Source: Psychrobacter sp. FME6
GTDB lineage: Bacteria; Pseudomonadota; Gammaproteobacteria; Pseudomonadales; Moraxellaceae
DNA: 52,159 bases
NCBI RefSeq assembly: GCF_014861365.1
Contig: NZ_RRYW01000012.1
Span: 1 to 52,159 of the forward strand
Direction: 5' to 3'
A model generated the notes under the pieces. It did not search any database. It was not told the origin of the DNA and worked only from the letters and a program-made list of their open reading frames with translations. This document shows, piece after piece, positions 40,683 to 49,824 of this stretch (position 1 is its first letter; the number at the start of each line of letters is the position of its first letter). The position numbers and the translations under genes are program-made.

Positions 40683-41131
40683 TATTGCTTTTATGGTGAA
40701 TAATACCGTAAGCAATTAATATTAGGTGATTGCCACAATGCCACTAGCGACAATGCCGATATATGGTTATATTAGATATGTTACTATCGGAAATATCGAA
40801 TGATAATTAAACTTAATGTTGCTATATAAGCGACTAAAAAGGGTTGTTTTTGCCCATTAAGATAGTGGACGAAAAACAGTTTTTATTATCACCCTGCTAT
40901 TTGCTTAAAAAGCATAATTTTTGGACGTAAACTAAAGTTTTAATGGGTGTAGTTTATAGGTTTTGTTAACGACTATAAGCTATAGTATAGGAAGCCGTAG
41001 GTTTAATAGTATACTGTGCTACCAAGTTTGTAACAGCTATACAAACCACAATTGTGCCACTTTATGGTGCTATTAATTTTACCGCTCTTACTTTTACTGC
41101 TTTTAAATGAGATGTATTAGAGGATATAACA
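40683..41131. other. Intergenic region upstream of bfmR
   Basis: About 450 AT-rich bases that must contain the bfmR promoter. No gene, and no promoter strong enough to call. Confidence 0.4.
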
Positions 41132-41848
41132 ATGACAACGAATGAAGAAGACAATACTCCGCGAATCTTAATTGTTGAGGATGATGAGCGTTTGGCCATG
41201 TTGACTCAAGATTACTTAGTCAAAAATGGTTTAGAAGTCGCCATTGAAACGGATGGCAATCGTGCTATTCGCCGTATCGTCAATGAACAACCAGATATGG
41301 TCGTACTGGATGTCATGCTTCCTGGTAGCGATGGTCTTACGGTTTGCCGTGAAGTTCGCCCGCATTACCAAAACCCTATTTTGATGCTGACGGCGCGCAC
41401 AGAAGATATGGATCAGGTATTAGGTCTTGAAATGGGTGCTGATGATTATGTCGCCAAGCCTGCTCAGCCGCGTGTATTGCTTGCACGTATCCGTGCGTTA
41501 TTACGCCGCTCAGAAAATGCGCCATCAGAAGATGTGCCACAGCGCTTAGAATTTGGCGAATTGGTCATCGATAATGGTGGTCGTTCAGTTAACCTAGGTG
41601 AGGAGCTAGTCGACTTTACCAGTGCTGAATATGATTTGTTGTGGTTACTGGCGTCTAACGCTGGTCGTATCTTATCGCGTGAAGACATCTTTGAGCGTCT
41701 ACGTGGTATCGAATATGATGGTCAAGATCGCTCGATTGACGTGCGTATCTCACGTATTCGTCCTAAAATTGGTGATGACCCAGAGAATCCAAAACGTATT
41801 AAAACTGTACGTAGCAAAGGCTATCTCTTTGTCAAAGAAGGCAATTAA
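41132..41848 (+). CDS. bfmR: BfmR/RstA-type response regulator
   Basis: A 238-residue OmpR-family response regulator. The receiver domain has the acidic pair in LIVEDDERL, phospho-acceptor Asp60 (VVLDVMLPG), and the conserved Lys in DDYVAKP. The C-terminal winged helix contains DFTSAEYDLLWLLASN and ends IKTVRSKGYLF. As recalled, it is very close to Acinetobacter BfmR, which controls pili, envelope and stress tolerance; the nearest enterobacterial name is RstA. The AGAGGATA site precedes the ATG. The histidine kinase gene follows after a terminator. Confidence 0.9.
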   Translation: MTTNEEDNTPRILIVEDDERLAMLTQDYLVKNGLEVAIETDGNRAIRRIVNEQPDMVVLDVMLPGSDGLTVCREVRPHYQNPILMLTARTEDMDQVLGLEMGADDYVAKPAQPRVLLARIRALLRRSENAPSEDVPQRLEFGELVIDNGGRSVNLGEELVDFTSAEYDLLWLLASNAGRILSREDIFERLRGIEYDGQDRSIDVRISRIRPKIGDDPENPKRIKTVRSKGYLFVKEGN

Positions 41849-41895
41849 TCCCAGAATTTTAATAGAATCTTGAGCATTTATCATTATTTAATCAA

Positions 41896-41921
41896 AAACC
41901 AGCAAATATGCTGGTTTTTTT
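41896..41921 (+). terminator. Rho-independent terminator between bfmR and bfmS
   Basis: AACCAGCA pairs with TGCTGGTT around a 3-base loop, followed by seven T residues. It implies that bfmS has its own promoter or depends on read-through. Confidence 0.88.
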
Positions 41922-42158
41922 GTGGCAAAGTTTTAATTTTTGAACTTAAATGTAGTGTTATGTGGTTTAATTAAGCAATTATTATGGCTCTGATTAAATA
42001 GCTATGATGTGGGTGCGCTTTTGATGCACCGTACCTCAGCTAAAATATATAAGTCAGGGTTCATCCATACTCAATAATGTTCGATATCACTTATAATGCA
42101 GCGCTTATATACTGAATGATATCAGCAGTTTTTATTCATTAAGTTGGTCACGGCACGT

Positions 42159-43847
42159 ATGTCATTAGTCTCTTCTTTAAAACACAGTATCTTTGTTCGT
42201 ATTTATGCGGGACTACTCATAGTCTGCTTATGCGTGGCGTTATTTGCCCAACTATTGATGGAAACGATCAATAAAGAACGCGTGCAATCTTACCGTGAAA
42301 GCATGGCAACAGGCGCTTTTCACATAGTGAGTGAAGGTCTGGCTCACCAAGAAACGGCATCGCAGCGTGAATATTGGTTATCGGATGCTAGTAGTTTATT
42401 TGGCACGACTTTTAGTGTTTTACCGATTGATAAGGTGGATTTTAATGCCAGCGAATTGCGTCGTTTTGAGGGTGGTAAAACTGTCGTCCGTTATGTCAGC
42501 CAACCTATTTATGCCGATGTTTACTATCGGTTACCAGACAATAAAAATGTCTTAACCGCACGTATCTCACAAGTTACCGAGCAGCAAGTGCGGGCCATCG
42601 CTGTGTTTTTGTTAGATGATCTCTCTTATCATGTCACCTTATCTGATAAGCGTAGCCGTTTGGCTGAGTTAGAAGACAAGTTTACCTTTCCGTTAGAGTT
42701 CAAAGCCGTCAATACACTTGATTTAGATTCAGATCAAATGGCACGCTTACGCCGTGATGAAGTCGTCATCTCATTGCAAGATACCAATAGTAGCAAAAGC
42801 AATTCGGCTATCAGGGTAGTGGTGCCATCTGAGATTAATGACATGGCAATTTTGATTGGTCCAGTGCCGTTATTTAACTACTTCCCCCTTAATCTGATTA
42901 TTAGTATGATTCTTATCAGTATGTTCTTGATCAGCTTAGGGGTTTATGCGCTGATTTTTCCACTTGAGCGTAAATTGCAGTTGATCCAAGTTGGTGTCAA
43001 TGAAGTTAGTAAAGGCAACCTTGATAGTAAAGTACAGGTCATTGGCCAAGATGAGATTGCTCGGTTATCAGCGACATTTAATGCGATGACTTCGCATATC
43101 AAGCGCTTGATTGAGTCGCAGCGCGAATTGACACGCGCGGTATCACACGAATTGCGTACGCCCGTTGCGCGTATTCGTTTTGCCGTAGATATGCTGGCTG
43201 ATACCGATGATGAAGATTCTCGCTTTATGCAGCGCGACTATATCGACGAAGATATTGAATCGCTTAATGGTTTGATTGATGAAATTCTAACCTATGCAAA
43301 ACTTGAAGAAGGCTCGCCAAAGCTTGATCTTGAGCCAGTCAACTTAAAAGAGTTGATCGAGCAAATCGTCCGCGAAACCAAGGCGCTGGGTAAAGATATT
43401 GATATCGTCGGTAAATTACCGAGTGCTAAAGTTACCGCTATCGCCGATCGGCGCTATTTACATCGTGTGATCCAAAACCTTGCCGGTAATGCGTTACGCT
43501 ACGCTGAAACCACCATCATCATTAGTGGCGGCGTTAAAAAAGGCAATGCTTTTGTCAGCGTGGAAGACGATGGTCATGGTATTCCAGAGGAAGATCGTGA
43601 AAAAGTGTTTATTCCGTTCTCACGCTTAGATGACAGTCGTACACGAGCATCTGGCGGCTATGGTTTAGGTTTGTCTATCGTGTCGCGGATTGCTTTTTGG
43701 TTTAATGGTAGTATGAAGGTGGACGAGAGCCGAACGCTTGGTGGTGCTAGATTTGTCATGACTTGGCCCATCAAGCCTCTGACACAAATTCTTGCTGCTG
43801 ATGAATTGACCCAAGAAAAAAGCGAGCGCGATTTTGACGGTAAATAA
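42159..43847 (+). CDS. bfmS: BfmS-type sensor histidine kinase
   Basis: A 562-residue inner-membrane sensor kinase, partner of the upstream response regulator. First TM about residues 12-35, periplasmic sensor domain to ~245, second TM about 245-270, HAMP domain, then a dimerisation domain with the phosphorylated His330 (VSHELRTP), and HATPase with N-box NLAGNALRYA, G1 DDGHGIPEED and G2 GGYGLGLSIV. The frame starts at TTG 42144; the ATG at 42159 gives the more usual N-terminus. A 310-base gap containing a terminator separates it from bfmR. Confidence 0.88.
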   Translation: MSLVSSLKHSIFVRIYAGLLIVCLCVALFAQLLMETINKERVQSYRESMATGAFHIVSEGLAHQETASQREYWLSDASSLFGTTFSVLPIDKVDFNASELRRFEGGKTVVRYVSQPIYADVYYRLPDNKNVLTARISQVTEQQVRAIAVFLLDDLSYHVTLSDKRSRLAELEDKFTFPLEFKAVNTLDLDSDQMARLRRDEVVISLQDTNSSKSNSAIRVVVPSEINDMAILIGPVPLFNYFPLNLIISMILISMFLISLGVYALIFPLERKLQLIQVGVNEVSKGNLDSKVQVIGQDEIARLSATFNAMTSHIKRLIESQRELTRAVSHELRTPVARIRFAVDMLADTDDEDSRFMQRDYIDEDIESLNGLIDEILTYAKLEEGSPKLDLEPVNLKELIEQIVRETKALGKDIDIVGKLPSAKVTAIADRRYLHRVIQNLAGNALRYAETTIIISGGVKKGNAFVSVEDDGHGIPEEDREKVFIPFSRLDDSRTRASGGYGLGLSIVSRIAFWFNGSMKVDESRTLGGARFVMTWPIKPLTQILAADELTQEKSERDFDGK

Positions 43848-43956
43848 CTCAATGGTATAAACATACCGCTATGTTTTAGAATTGTTCATTTTCAGAGCAT
43901 GTCATTAATTAGCGCATTTATACATTTAGTGGTCTTAAAATATAGGAGAGCAAGGG

Positions 43957-44136
43957 ATGCCGTATTTATTTGGTGGTTTGGTGGTTTTGAATGCGATAAC
44001 GTTGGGCTATTATTTATTTTTGCAGCAGCCATCGACGACGCAAACCTTAAAGGCCGCAAAAGACGACATTACTCAACCATTAACGTTTGCTAATAGTGCT
44101 AAGTATATCCCGCCTATTATTGGGAATAGAGAATAG
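43957..44136 (+). CDS. Small single-pass membrane protein (59 aa)
   Basis: A short open frame with a good ribosome site (GGAGAGCAAGGG before ATG). Residues 4-22 (LFGGLVVLNAITLGYYLFL) form one clear transmembrane helix. It is followed by a polar stretch (QQPSTTQTLKAAKDD) and an IPPIIG tail. No family recognised. It begins 109 bases after the bfmS stop on the same strand, so it could be a small modulator of that sensor, which is speculative. Confidence 0.6.
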   Translation: MPYLFGGLVVLNAITLGYYLFLQQPSTTQTLKAAKDDITQPLTFANSAKYIPPIIGNRE

Positions 44137-44221
44137 GATCTGTTGCACATTCAATATTAGGACACGCCCTAGAACGACTGGTAGCTAGAGCCATTCGACA
44201 CCCCTTGAGCGATTTTTCATA

Positions 44222-45706
44222 TTATTCAGGCTTATCCAGTCCAGTATCGTTAGAATCAGAGATATCTTCTGTTTGGGCTGCCACGGTTTTATCTCCAGCA
44301 ACTTTGGAAAGTAGGGGAATACGCACGCATACTTGTAGACCACCGTCAGGATGATTGATGGCCTCGACCGTACCATGATGCAACCGTGCGATACGATCGA
44401 CAATCGCTAGACCTAAGCCGCTGCCTTGGGTGGTACGCGCTGTCTCGCCACGTTCAAAGGGCTGCATAATACGCTCTAAGTGGTCATCTGCCACGCCATC
44501 ACCACAGTCCCGTACGCATATCATTAATTGTTCTTGTGCTTCTTTGTTGACCACGCTTTCACTAATCACATCGCTATCTTCCTCCTCAACAGTTTCTATA
44601 AATGTCGGCACCACAGTTGCTGACAGATAAATAGGCGGCTTGCCGTAACGCTTGGCATTATTGACCAGATTGATAACAAGGCGTTTAATAGACATGGGAC
44701 GGACAGGCACGACCTTGTCACACTCTGATTGGTAAATGAACGCCATCGGTGCAAACTGCACCATAATTTCATTAAAGATGGTGTCTAAATTGGTGAGACT
44801 GACTGGCTCATCAGAACCGTCTTTCATAAATGAAATAAACTGCTCCAGAATGGCATCCATATCCTCAATATCGTAAATAAGCCCTTCACGAAAAAAGTCA
44901 TCTGGCAGCATCTCAGCCGTCAAACGCATGCGAGTTAGCGGTGTGCGCAAATCGTGTGAGATACCCGCAAGCATAATCGTACGTTCTTTTTGTGCTTGAT
45001 TTAAAGTGGTGAATAGGCGATTGAATGCCATATTTACCTGGCGTATCTCAGTGGGTCCTTTTTGTGTTGGTAATGTAGTGGCGTGACCGAGGCGAATATA
45101 ATTGGTCGCTGCGCGCTGTAAATAACGCAATGGGCGATTTAATTGTCGAGCCAATAAAATGATGGTCAATAGCGTTAGAATGGGTAATCCAATTAAAAAC
45201 AATATCAATAGAGTCGGACTGTACTGGGAATAATAAACCACTGGTTCGCGAATCCAAAAGCTGTCATCACGACTATCCTGTACCCAAAGCTGTGGGGTCG
45301 GTTTAAACTTAAAATATACCTCAACCGGTCGCCCCAACTGCGCGCCGATTTCACGCTGCAACACATCAGTAAAAACACCGACAAAGGCTTTGTCTGAAAC
45401 CTCTGGAAAATCACTCGGATTATCTACTACTACCACATGAGAGTGCTGGTAAATCCACTGACGCACCTCAGGATGATCTTGCCAATCTTTATTGACGCTA
45501 TTCATTAGCCGTAACTCACTGGTCAAATAACGCGCATGACTCTTCAGCTCTGGTAAATACAGGCTACGCCAAAAAAATAAAATCGATAAGCTAACACTGA
45601 TGATGACAATAAAAGCCACCATCAAGGTTGTAAGCCAAGTATTGGAATAAGAGCGTGGTAGCCAACCTTTACGACGTGATTTTGGCTTGGGGTTTGGAGT
45701 GGTCAT
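44222..45706 (-). CDS. EnvZ-like sensor histidine kinase
   Basis: A 494-residue membrane histidine kinase of the EnvZ type. TM1 lies about residues 27-47, a ~115-residue periplasmic loop follows, TM2 about 163-186, then a HAMP domain (RQLNRPLRYLQRAA). The phosphorylated histidine is His251 in AGISHDLRTPLTRMR, and ATPase motifs are LVINLVNNAKRYG, DCGDGV and GSGLGLAIVDRIA. An acidic insert (EEEDSDVISES) lies in the ATPase domain. ompR, the usual partner gene, is not adjacent, so the kinase appears orphaned or works with a distant regulator. It points away from rpsP. Confidence 0.85.
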   Translation of the reverse strand: MTTPNPKPKSRRKGWLPRSYSNTWLTTLMVAFIVIISVSLSILFFWRSLYLPELKSHARYLTSELRLMNSVNKDWQDHPEVRQWIYQHSHVVVVDNPSDFPEVSDKAFVGVFTDVLQREIGAQLGRPVEVYFKFKPTPQLWVQDSRDDSFWIREPVVYYSQYSPTLLILFLIGLPILTLLTIILLARQLNRPLRYLQRAATNYIRLGHATTLPTQKGPTEIRQVNMAFNRLFTTLNQAQKERTIMLAGISHDLRTPLTRMRLTAEMLPDDFFREGLIYDIEDMDAILEQFISFMKDGSDEPVSLTNLDTIFNEIMVQFAPMAFIYQSECDKVVPVRPMSIKRLVINLVNNAKRYGKPPIYLSATVVPTFIETVEEEDSDVISESVVNKEAQEQLMICVRDCGDGVADDHLERIMQPFERGETARTTQGSGLGLAIVDRIARLHHGTVEAINHPDGGLQVCVRIPLLSKVAGDKTVAAQTEDISDSNDTGLDKPE

Positions 45707-46086
45707 ATAAATCCAAGGTGTTGAAGGTTAGATTTTATTAGGTCTAGAGCGTGTTGAACATATTTGCTTAAAGCATTAATTTATCCTACAGAGTAGCATA
45801 ATCAAAGGCTGACACTGTGGGCTTTGATTAAATAAGTTGTCCATGATGAACTCTTAAATGCATATTAAATCAGACTTCGTTAGCCGTATATTTTAGTAAG
45901 GTAGTCAGATGAAAAGACCAAATTATGGGTTAAAGATAAGCGCTCATTATCAAATATGTTTTACATCGACTGGCATTTAAGCTATTGTTAATAAATAATT
46001 AAATAAGCACAGTTTATGTTTTCAATAAAATAAGACTGTGATATAATTATGCCCTTTTTGGTATACCTGCGAAAGAGAGAATTCAC
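45707..46086. other. Divergent promoter region, EnvZ-like gene / rpsP
   Basis: About 380 bases with no gene. It holds the rpsP promoter at 46019-46047 and, by position, a promoter for the minus-strand kinase gene. Confidence 0.5.
46019..46047 (+). promoter_or_regulatory. Promoter of the rpsP operon
   Basis: TTTTCA (46019-46024), 17-base spacer and a perfect TATAAT (46042-46047), about 40 bases before the rpsP ATG. Confidence 0.7.
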
Positions 46087-46356
46087 ATGGTTGTTATTCG
46101 TTTAGCACGGGGCGGTGCCAAGAAACGCCCATTTTATCAAGTAGTTGTTGCTGATCAACGCCGCGCGCGTGACGGTCGCTACATTGAAAACATCGGCTTT
46201 TTTAACCCACTCGCTAAAGAGTCTGAAGAAGCAGTACGCCTAAACATAGAAGCGTACAATGCGTGGATCGAAAAAGGTGCACAACCTTCAGATCGCGTTG
46301 CTTCATTAGTAAAAGCTTACAACAAGTCTGCTGCTCAAACTGAAGCCACTGCTTAA
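46087..46356 (+). CDS. rpsP: 30S ribosomal protein S16
   Basis: An 89-residue S16 with the canonical start [20 protein letters not shown] and the [13 protein letters not shown] segment. First gene of the conserved rpsP-rimM-trmD-rplS operon. GAAAGAGAG precedes the ATG. Confidence 0.98.
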   Translation: MVVIRLARGGAKKRPFYQVVVADQRRARDGRYIENIGFFNPLAKESEEAVRLNIEAYNAWIEKGAQPSDRVASLVKAYNKSAAQTEATA

Positions 46357-46535
46357 GTTTTTGTTGCTGGATACTGATAGCATTTTTTGCGCCAATCAGT
46401 AGGCTTTAGAACACATAGCGTAACTGGTCTGACCAGGGTGCGCCATTAACTGTTTATCGCATTTTGAATGCGTTTATCGCTTTTCATTGAAATGTATTTA
46501 TCATTGCTGTTTTAATCATTGCTAGGTTAGCCGTT

Positions 46536-47069
46536 ATGTCCTCTGTTCCAAACGCTAGTAGCCTTATGAAAATCGGTCAGCTTAAGAAGCCTTATGGCAT
46601 TAAAGGTTGGCTTTGGGTTTTTAGTGATACAGATGATCGTACGGCAATATTTGGCATGCAGCCGTGGTGGATGAAAACGGCCACTGGTATGAAACCTTTG
46701 ACTGTTAAGGCTTGGCGTGAGCAAGGAACAGGAATTGTGGCTCAGTTTGAGCAAGTTCCTGATCGTAATGTTGCTGAGACCATGAACGGGGTTACCGTTT
46801 GGGTTGAGCAAGACGTCTTACCTGAAACAGCTGAAGATGAGTATTATTGGTCGGATTTGGTCAGCTTACGCGTGATAAATGAGCAGACTGAATATCTAGG
46901 CACTATCACTGAAATGTTTGAGACCGGTGCCCATGACATCATGCGCGTAACGGCAAACTCAGACAGTTTGGACAATGAAGAGCGCCTGATTCCATGGCAC
47001 AAGCAAACCGTGATTGAAGTCGATATGACTGAAAAAACAGTGCTTGTGGCATGGCCAAGTGATTATTAA
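46536..47069 (+). CDS. rimM: Ribosome maturation factor RimM
   Basis: A 177-residue factor for 30S head assembly that binds S19. The N-terminal RimM domain shows KIGQLKKPYGIKGWLWV; the PRC-barrel domain follows with YYWSDLVSLRV and the RLIPW motif (ERLIPWHKQTVIEVD). Residues 1-10 before MKIGQLKKP are extra relative to the core and the start could be the internal ATG at 46566. Confidence 0.95.
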   Translation: MSSVPNASSLMKIGQLKKPYGIKGWLWVFSDTDDRTAIFGMQPWWMKTATGMKPLTVKAWREQGTGIVAQFEQVPDRNVAETMNGVTVWVEQDVLPETAEDEYYWSDLVSLRVINEQTEYLGTITEMFETGAHDIMRVTANSDSLDNEERLIPWHKQTVIEVDMTEKTVLVAWPSDY

Positions 47070-47176
47070 TAAAGCCTTTCATTTAGTGATACGGCCTTTA
47101 GTCCTATCGCTAAGCGCGTTTGATAATTACCCCGATTTATTCAGCCATTATTAGCCACTGTGCAAGTAGACATCAG

Positions 47177-47941
47177 ATGTATTTTTCTGTCATTAGTATT
47201 TTTCCTGAGATGTTTGCGACGATCCGTGAGTTTGGTATCACGGGACGGGCAGTCACTCAGAAACAAGTGACGATTGAATGCATTAATCCACGTGATTATA
47301 CCACTGATAACTATCGCCGTATTGATGAGCGCCCGTATGGTGGCGGTCCTGGGATGGTGATGATGGCCGAGCCATTATCAAAAGCTATCGAGGATGCGCG
47401 CCTGCGAGCCAGTCAGCATGGCTGCCGTGTCGACAGTGAGCATTGTCCGGTGATTTATATGTCGCCACAAGGGCAAACACTCAGCGAAAGTAGCGTAGTC
47501 AATATGGCTGAGTATGACGGCATGATTTTATTATGTGGTCGTTACGAAGGCATTGACGAGCGCTTATTGTCGCAATATGTTGATATGGAAGTGTCACTGG
47601 GTGATTATGTATTGACTGGTGGCGAGCTACCAGCCATGGTGCTGATGGATAGTGTAATACGTCGTCTGCCTGATATTATGGGTGATGACAAGTCAGCTGA
47701 GCAAGACTCGTTCGTCGATGGTTTGCTTGATTGTCCACATTATACTAAGCCGCATGAGTTTGCGGGTATGGCAGTACCTGAAGTACTACTCTCAGGTCAC
47801 CATGCCAATATCGCTAAGTGGCGCTTTAGCCAGCAAGTCAGTCGCACGCAAACGCGTCGTCCAGACCTATGGCAAGCGTTTACCCCAACGGTAGAGCAAG
47901 CAAAATGGTTAAAAGCATTGGCAAAAGCAGATAAAAAGTAG
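47177..47941 (+). CDS. trmD: tRNA (guanine-37-N1) methyltransferase TrmD
   Basis: A 254-residue SPOUT-class methyltransferase that modifies G37 next to the anticodon to prevent frameshifts. [11 protein letters not shown] at the N-terminus, [37 protein letters not shown] (trefoil-knot AdoMet site) and GDYVLTGGE are diagnostic. The open frame reaches a TTG at 47120, but the ATG at 47177 gives the family N-terminus. Confidence 0.97.
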   Translation: MYFSVISIFPEMFATIREFGITGRAVTQKQVTIECINPRDYTTDNYRRIDERPYGGGPGMVMMAEPLSKAIEDARLRASQHGCRVDSEHCPVIYMSPQGQTLSESSVVNMAEYDGMILLCGRYEGIDERLLSQYVDMEVSLGDYVLTGGELPAMVLMDSVIRRLPDIMGDDKSAEQDSFVDGLLDCPHYTKPHEFAGMAVPEVLLSGHHANIAKWRFSQQVSRTQTRRPDLWQAFTPTVEQAKWLKALAKADKK

Positions 47942-48146
47942 AGGGTTAATACCTGACTTTATCTTCATTAAGCGAGATAAACAGTTAAGAAATAAAATTT
48001 TGAGCAACAATAAAACGAGTCATCGCATTATGGCCGTTGGTTATAACCCATTTACGTTGTGTCTCACTATAAAGAGATATGATTAATTATTACAAACAGG
48101 TGATATGCGTTAAGCCTCTATTATCTAATGTGAGGAGATAACTCTC

Positions 48147-48539
48147 ATGAGCAACAAGCATCCATTGGTTCAGGTCATCGAAAACGCTCAATTACTTGAG
48201 CGCCCAAGCTTTGCACCCGGCGATACCGTTGTGGTACAAGTAAAAGTACGTGAAGGTGAGCGTGAGCGTTTACAGGCTTTTGAAGGCGTTGTAATTGCTA
48301 AGCGTAACCGCGGTATAAACTCAGCGTTTACCGTACGTAAAATCTCAAGTGGCGTTGGTGTTGAGCGCGCATTCCAACTGCATTCACCAATTATCGATAG
48401 CATTCAGGTGAAACGCCGCGGTGCAGTTCGTCGTGCGAAACTATACTACTTACGTGAGCGCTCTGGTAAATCAGCACGTATCCGCGAAAAGTTGGTTGCT
48501 CGTGCTCCTAAAGCTGCTCAGGCAAAAACTGACGCTTAG
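48147..48539 (+). CDS. rplS: 50S ribosomal protein L19
   Basis: A 130-residue L19. [22 protein letters not shown] near residues 22-43, [22 protein letters not shown], and the basic [16 protein letters not shown] stretch are typical. GAGGAG precedes the ATG; a gap of 205 bases separates it from trmD. Last gene of the operon. Confidence 0.98.
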   Translation: MSNKHPLVQVIENAQLLERPSFAPGDTVVVQVKVREGERERLQAFEGVVIAKRNRGINSAFTVRKISSGVGVERAFQLHSPIIDSIQVKRRGAVRRAKLYYLRERSGKSARIREKLVARAPKAAQAKTDA

Positions 48540-48688
48540 ACTGTATCGAGTATCTGACTTTAAGCATTGTGCTTAAAATTGCTACCATGGTTAAGTTGTT
48601 TATTGTGCAGCTTAGCGATGAAGCAATAATAGATACAAGCCCTTATTCATAGGTTTATTTATAAATAAGCGGGCCATACCAAAAAGAC

Positions 48689-48726
48689 AAAACCCCAATC
48701 TATGCGAAGGCTAGGTTGGGGTTTTT
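48689..48726. terminator. Bidirectional terminator after rplS
   Basis: AAAACCCCAA pairs with TTGGGGTTTT around a loop that includes a CTA/TAG extension. It fits the end of the rpsP operon; the convergent minus-strand hotdog gene ends about 75 bases away and may use it too. Confidence 0.85.
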
Positions 48727-48749
48727 GTATCTGTAGCGATAAGTCCAAG

Positions 48750-48794
48750 ATCTAAGTCTATAAAATCTAAGTCTATAAAATCTAAGTCTAAAAG
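48750..48794. repeat. 15-bp tandem repeat after the hotdog gene
   Basis: ATCTAAGTCTATAAA occurs twice in a row (48750, 48765) and a third time with three changes (48780). It lies between the hotdog gene stop and the shared terminator, so it will be transcribed in the 3' end. Confidence 0.8.
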
Positions 48795-48801
48795 ATTAAA
48801 T

Positions 48802-49359
48802 CTAAGCATCGACATTATCGATACGGTTAGTTTGATCCTTAGATTTACTGTACTTACGCAGTCGAATATAGAGCGTTTTGGTGACGGTGGCGATGGTTTT
48901 TTGCTGATCATCAACGATATCCACTTGGTATTCACGAAATACCGGTTCACCTTCTTTTGCCAGCTTCTGAATAGTAGTGACTTCATTATTAGGGATTTTC
49001 ATTCGTGCAGTGACTTTGCTATTACCGGGCGCAACAAACTCGATATGCGAGCTTTTGTCCCAGACCACGTAACTGCTGCCCAATTGGTGCATGAGCATCA
49101 ACATATAAAACGGGTCAACCATCGAATATAAGCTACCACCAAACTGCGTACCGACGATGTTTTTGTTCATAGGGTTCAGCCCCATGCTGACCACGCATAG
49201 ACCTTGATCAAGGTTGATATAATCAATTTTTATACCAGCACCGATATATGGCGCATAGGTATTGATACGTAGTTTAAGTAAATGCGGTGTCAACAACGGC
49301 ATAATACTTTGTTTGGCCCTGCGTTTTAGCGTCTCAAAATTGCTGGGTAGTACACTCAT
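48802..49359 (-). CDS. DUF4442 hotdog-fold thioesterase-like protein
   Basis: A 185-residue protein of the hotdog fold. The segment MNKNIVGTQFGGSLYSMVDPFYMLML (split around residues 64-90) contains the N...F/GG..Y....P helix typical of DUF4442 proteins, which are related to YiiD-type acyl-CoA thioesterases. The C-terminus is basic and polar. No signal peptide. The substrate is unknown. It stands alone on the minus strand. Confidence 0.8.
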   Translation of the reverse strand: MSVLPSNFETLKRRAKQSIMPLLTPHLLKLRINTYAPYIGAGIKIDYINLDQGLCVVSMGLNPMNKNIVGTQFGGSLYSMVDPFYMLMLMHQLGSSYVVWDKSSHIEFVAPGNSKVTARMKIPNNEVTTIQKLAKEGEPVFREYQVDIVDDQQKTIATVTKTLYIRLRKYSKSKDQTNRIDNVDA

Positions 49360-49824
49360 AAATTTGTCCTATTACTTTTTTAGACTTTTTTAATGATAGC
49401 GATTAAGTTTTTTGGTTGGTTAAGGCTAAATATCATAAGTAAAAAACATCAAGTGCGCTAGACTTAAAGCGTAACCAGCGCTGATGTAACGAAAGTCTGA
49501 ATATGGGTTACTGCTATTAATCACAGCTCCCAAGTTTACTGGGTTACCGCTAATGACTCGTCTATTAAGGGTAAACATTACTGCCACCTATTTTGCGGTC
49601 AGTTTATTGAAAAAAGCGTGAATTCAGTTTCGATAAATTATAAATGCAAACTTTAAGTTATTGATTATAACAATACGTATAGTATCTTTACATGGTTATA
49701 TGCTCGCATTCCAAGGATTCATGGCATACAATAGCCTGAAATTTGTGGTGACGCTTTATTTTATAAGGCGCCAAATCACGTTATTGTTAGTCAACCGAAG
49801 CCTCAGCCGACACAAGGAAATGTG
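49360..49824. other. Divergent intergenic region
   Basis: About 460 bases between the minus-strand hotdog gene and the plus-strand DUF3360 gene. Promoters for both must lie here; no gene and no strong structure seen. Confidence 0.4.

Noticed and set aside
44185-44403. 72-aa minus-strand frame at the EnvZ-like gene end
   Set aside because: Out-of-frame overlap with the kinase's ATPase domain, no family features.
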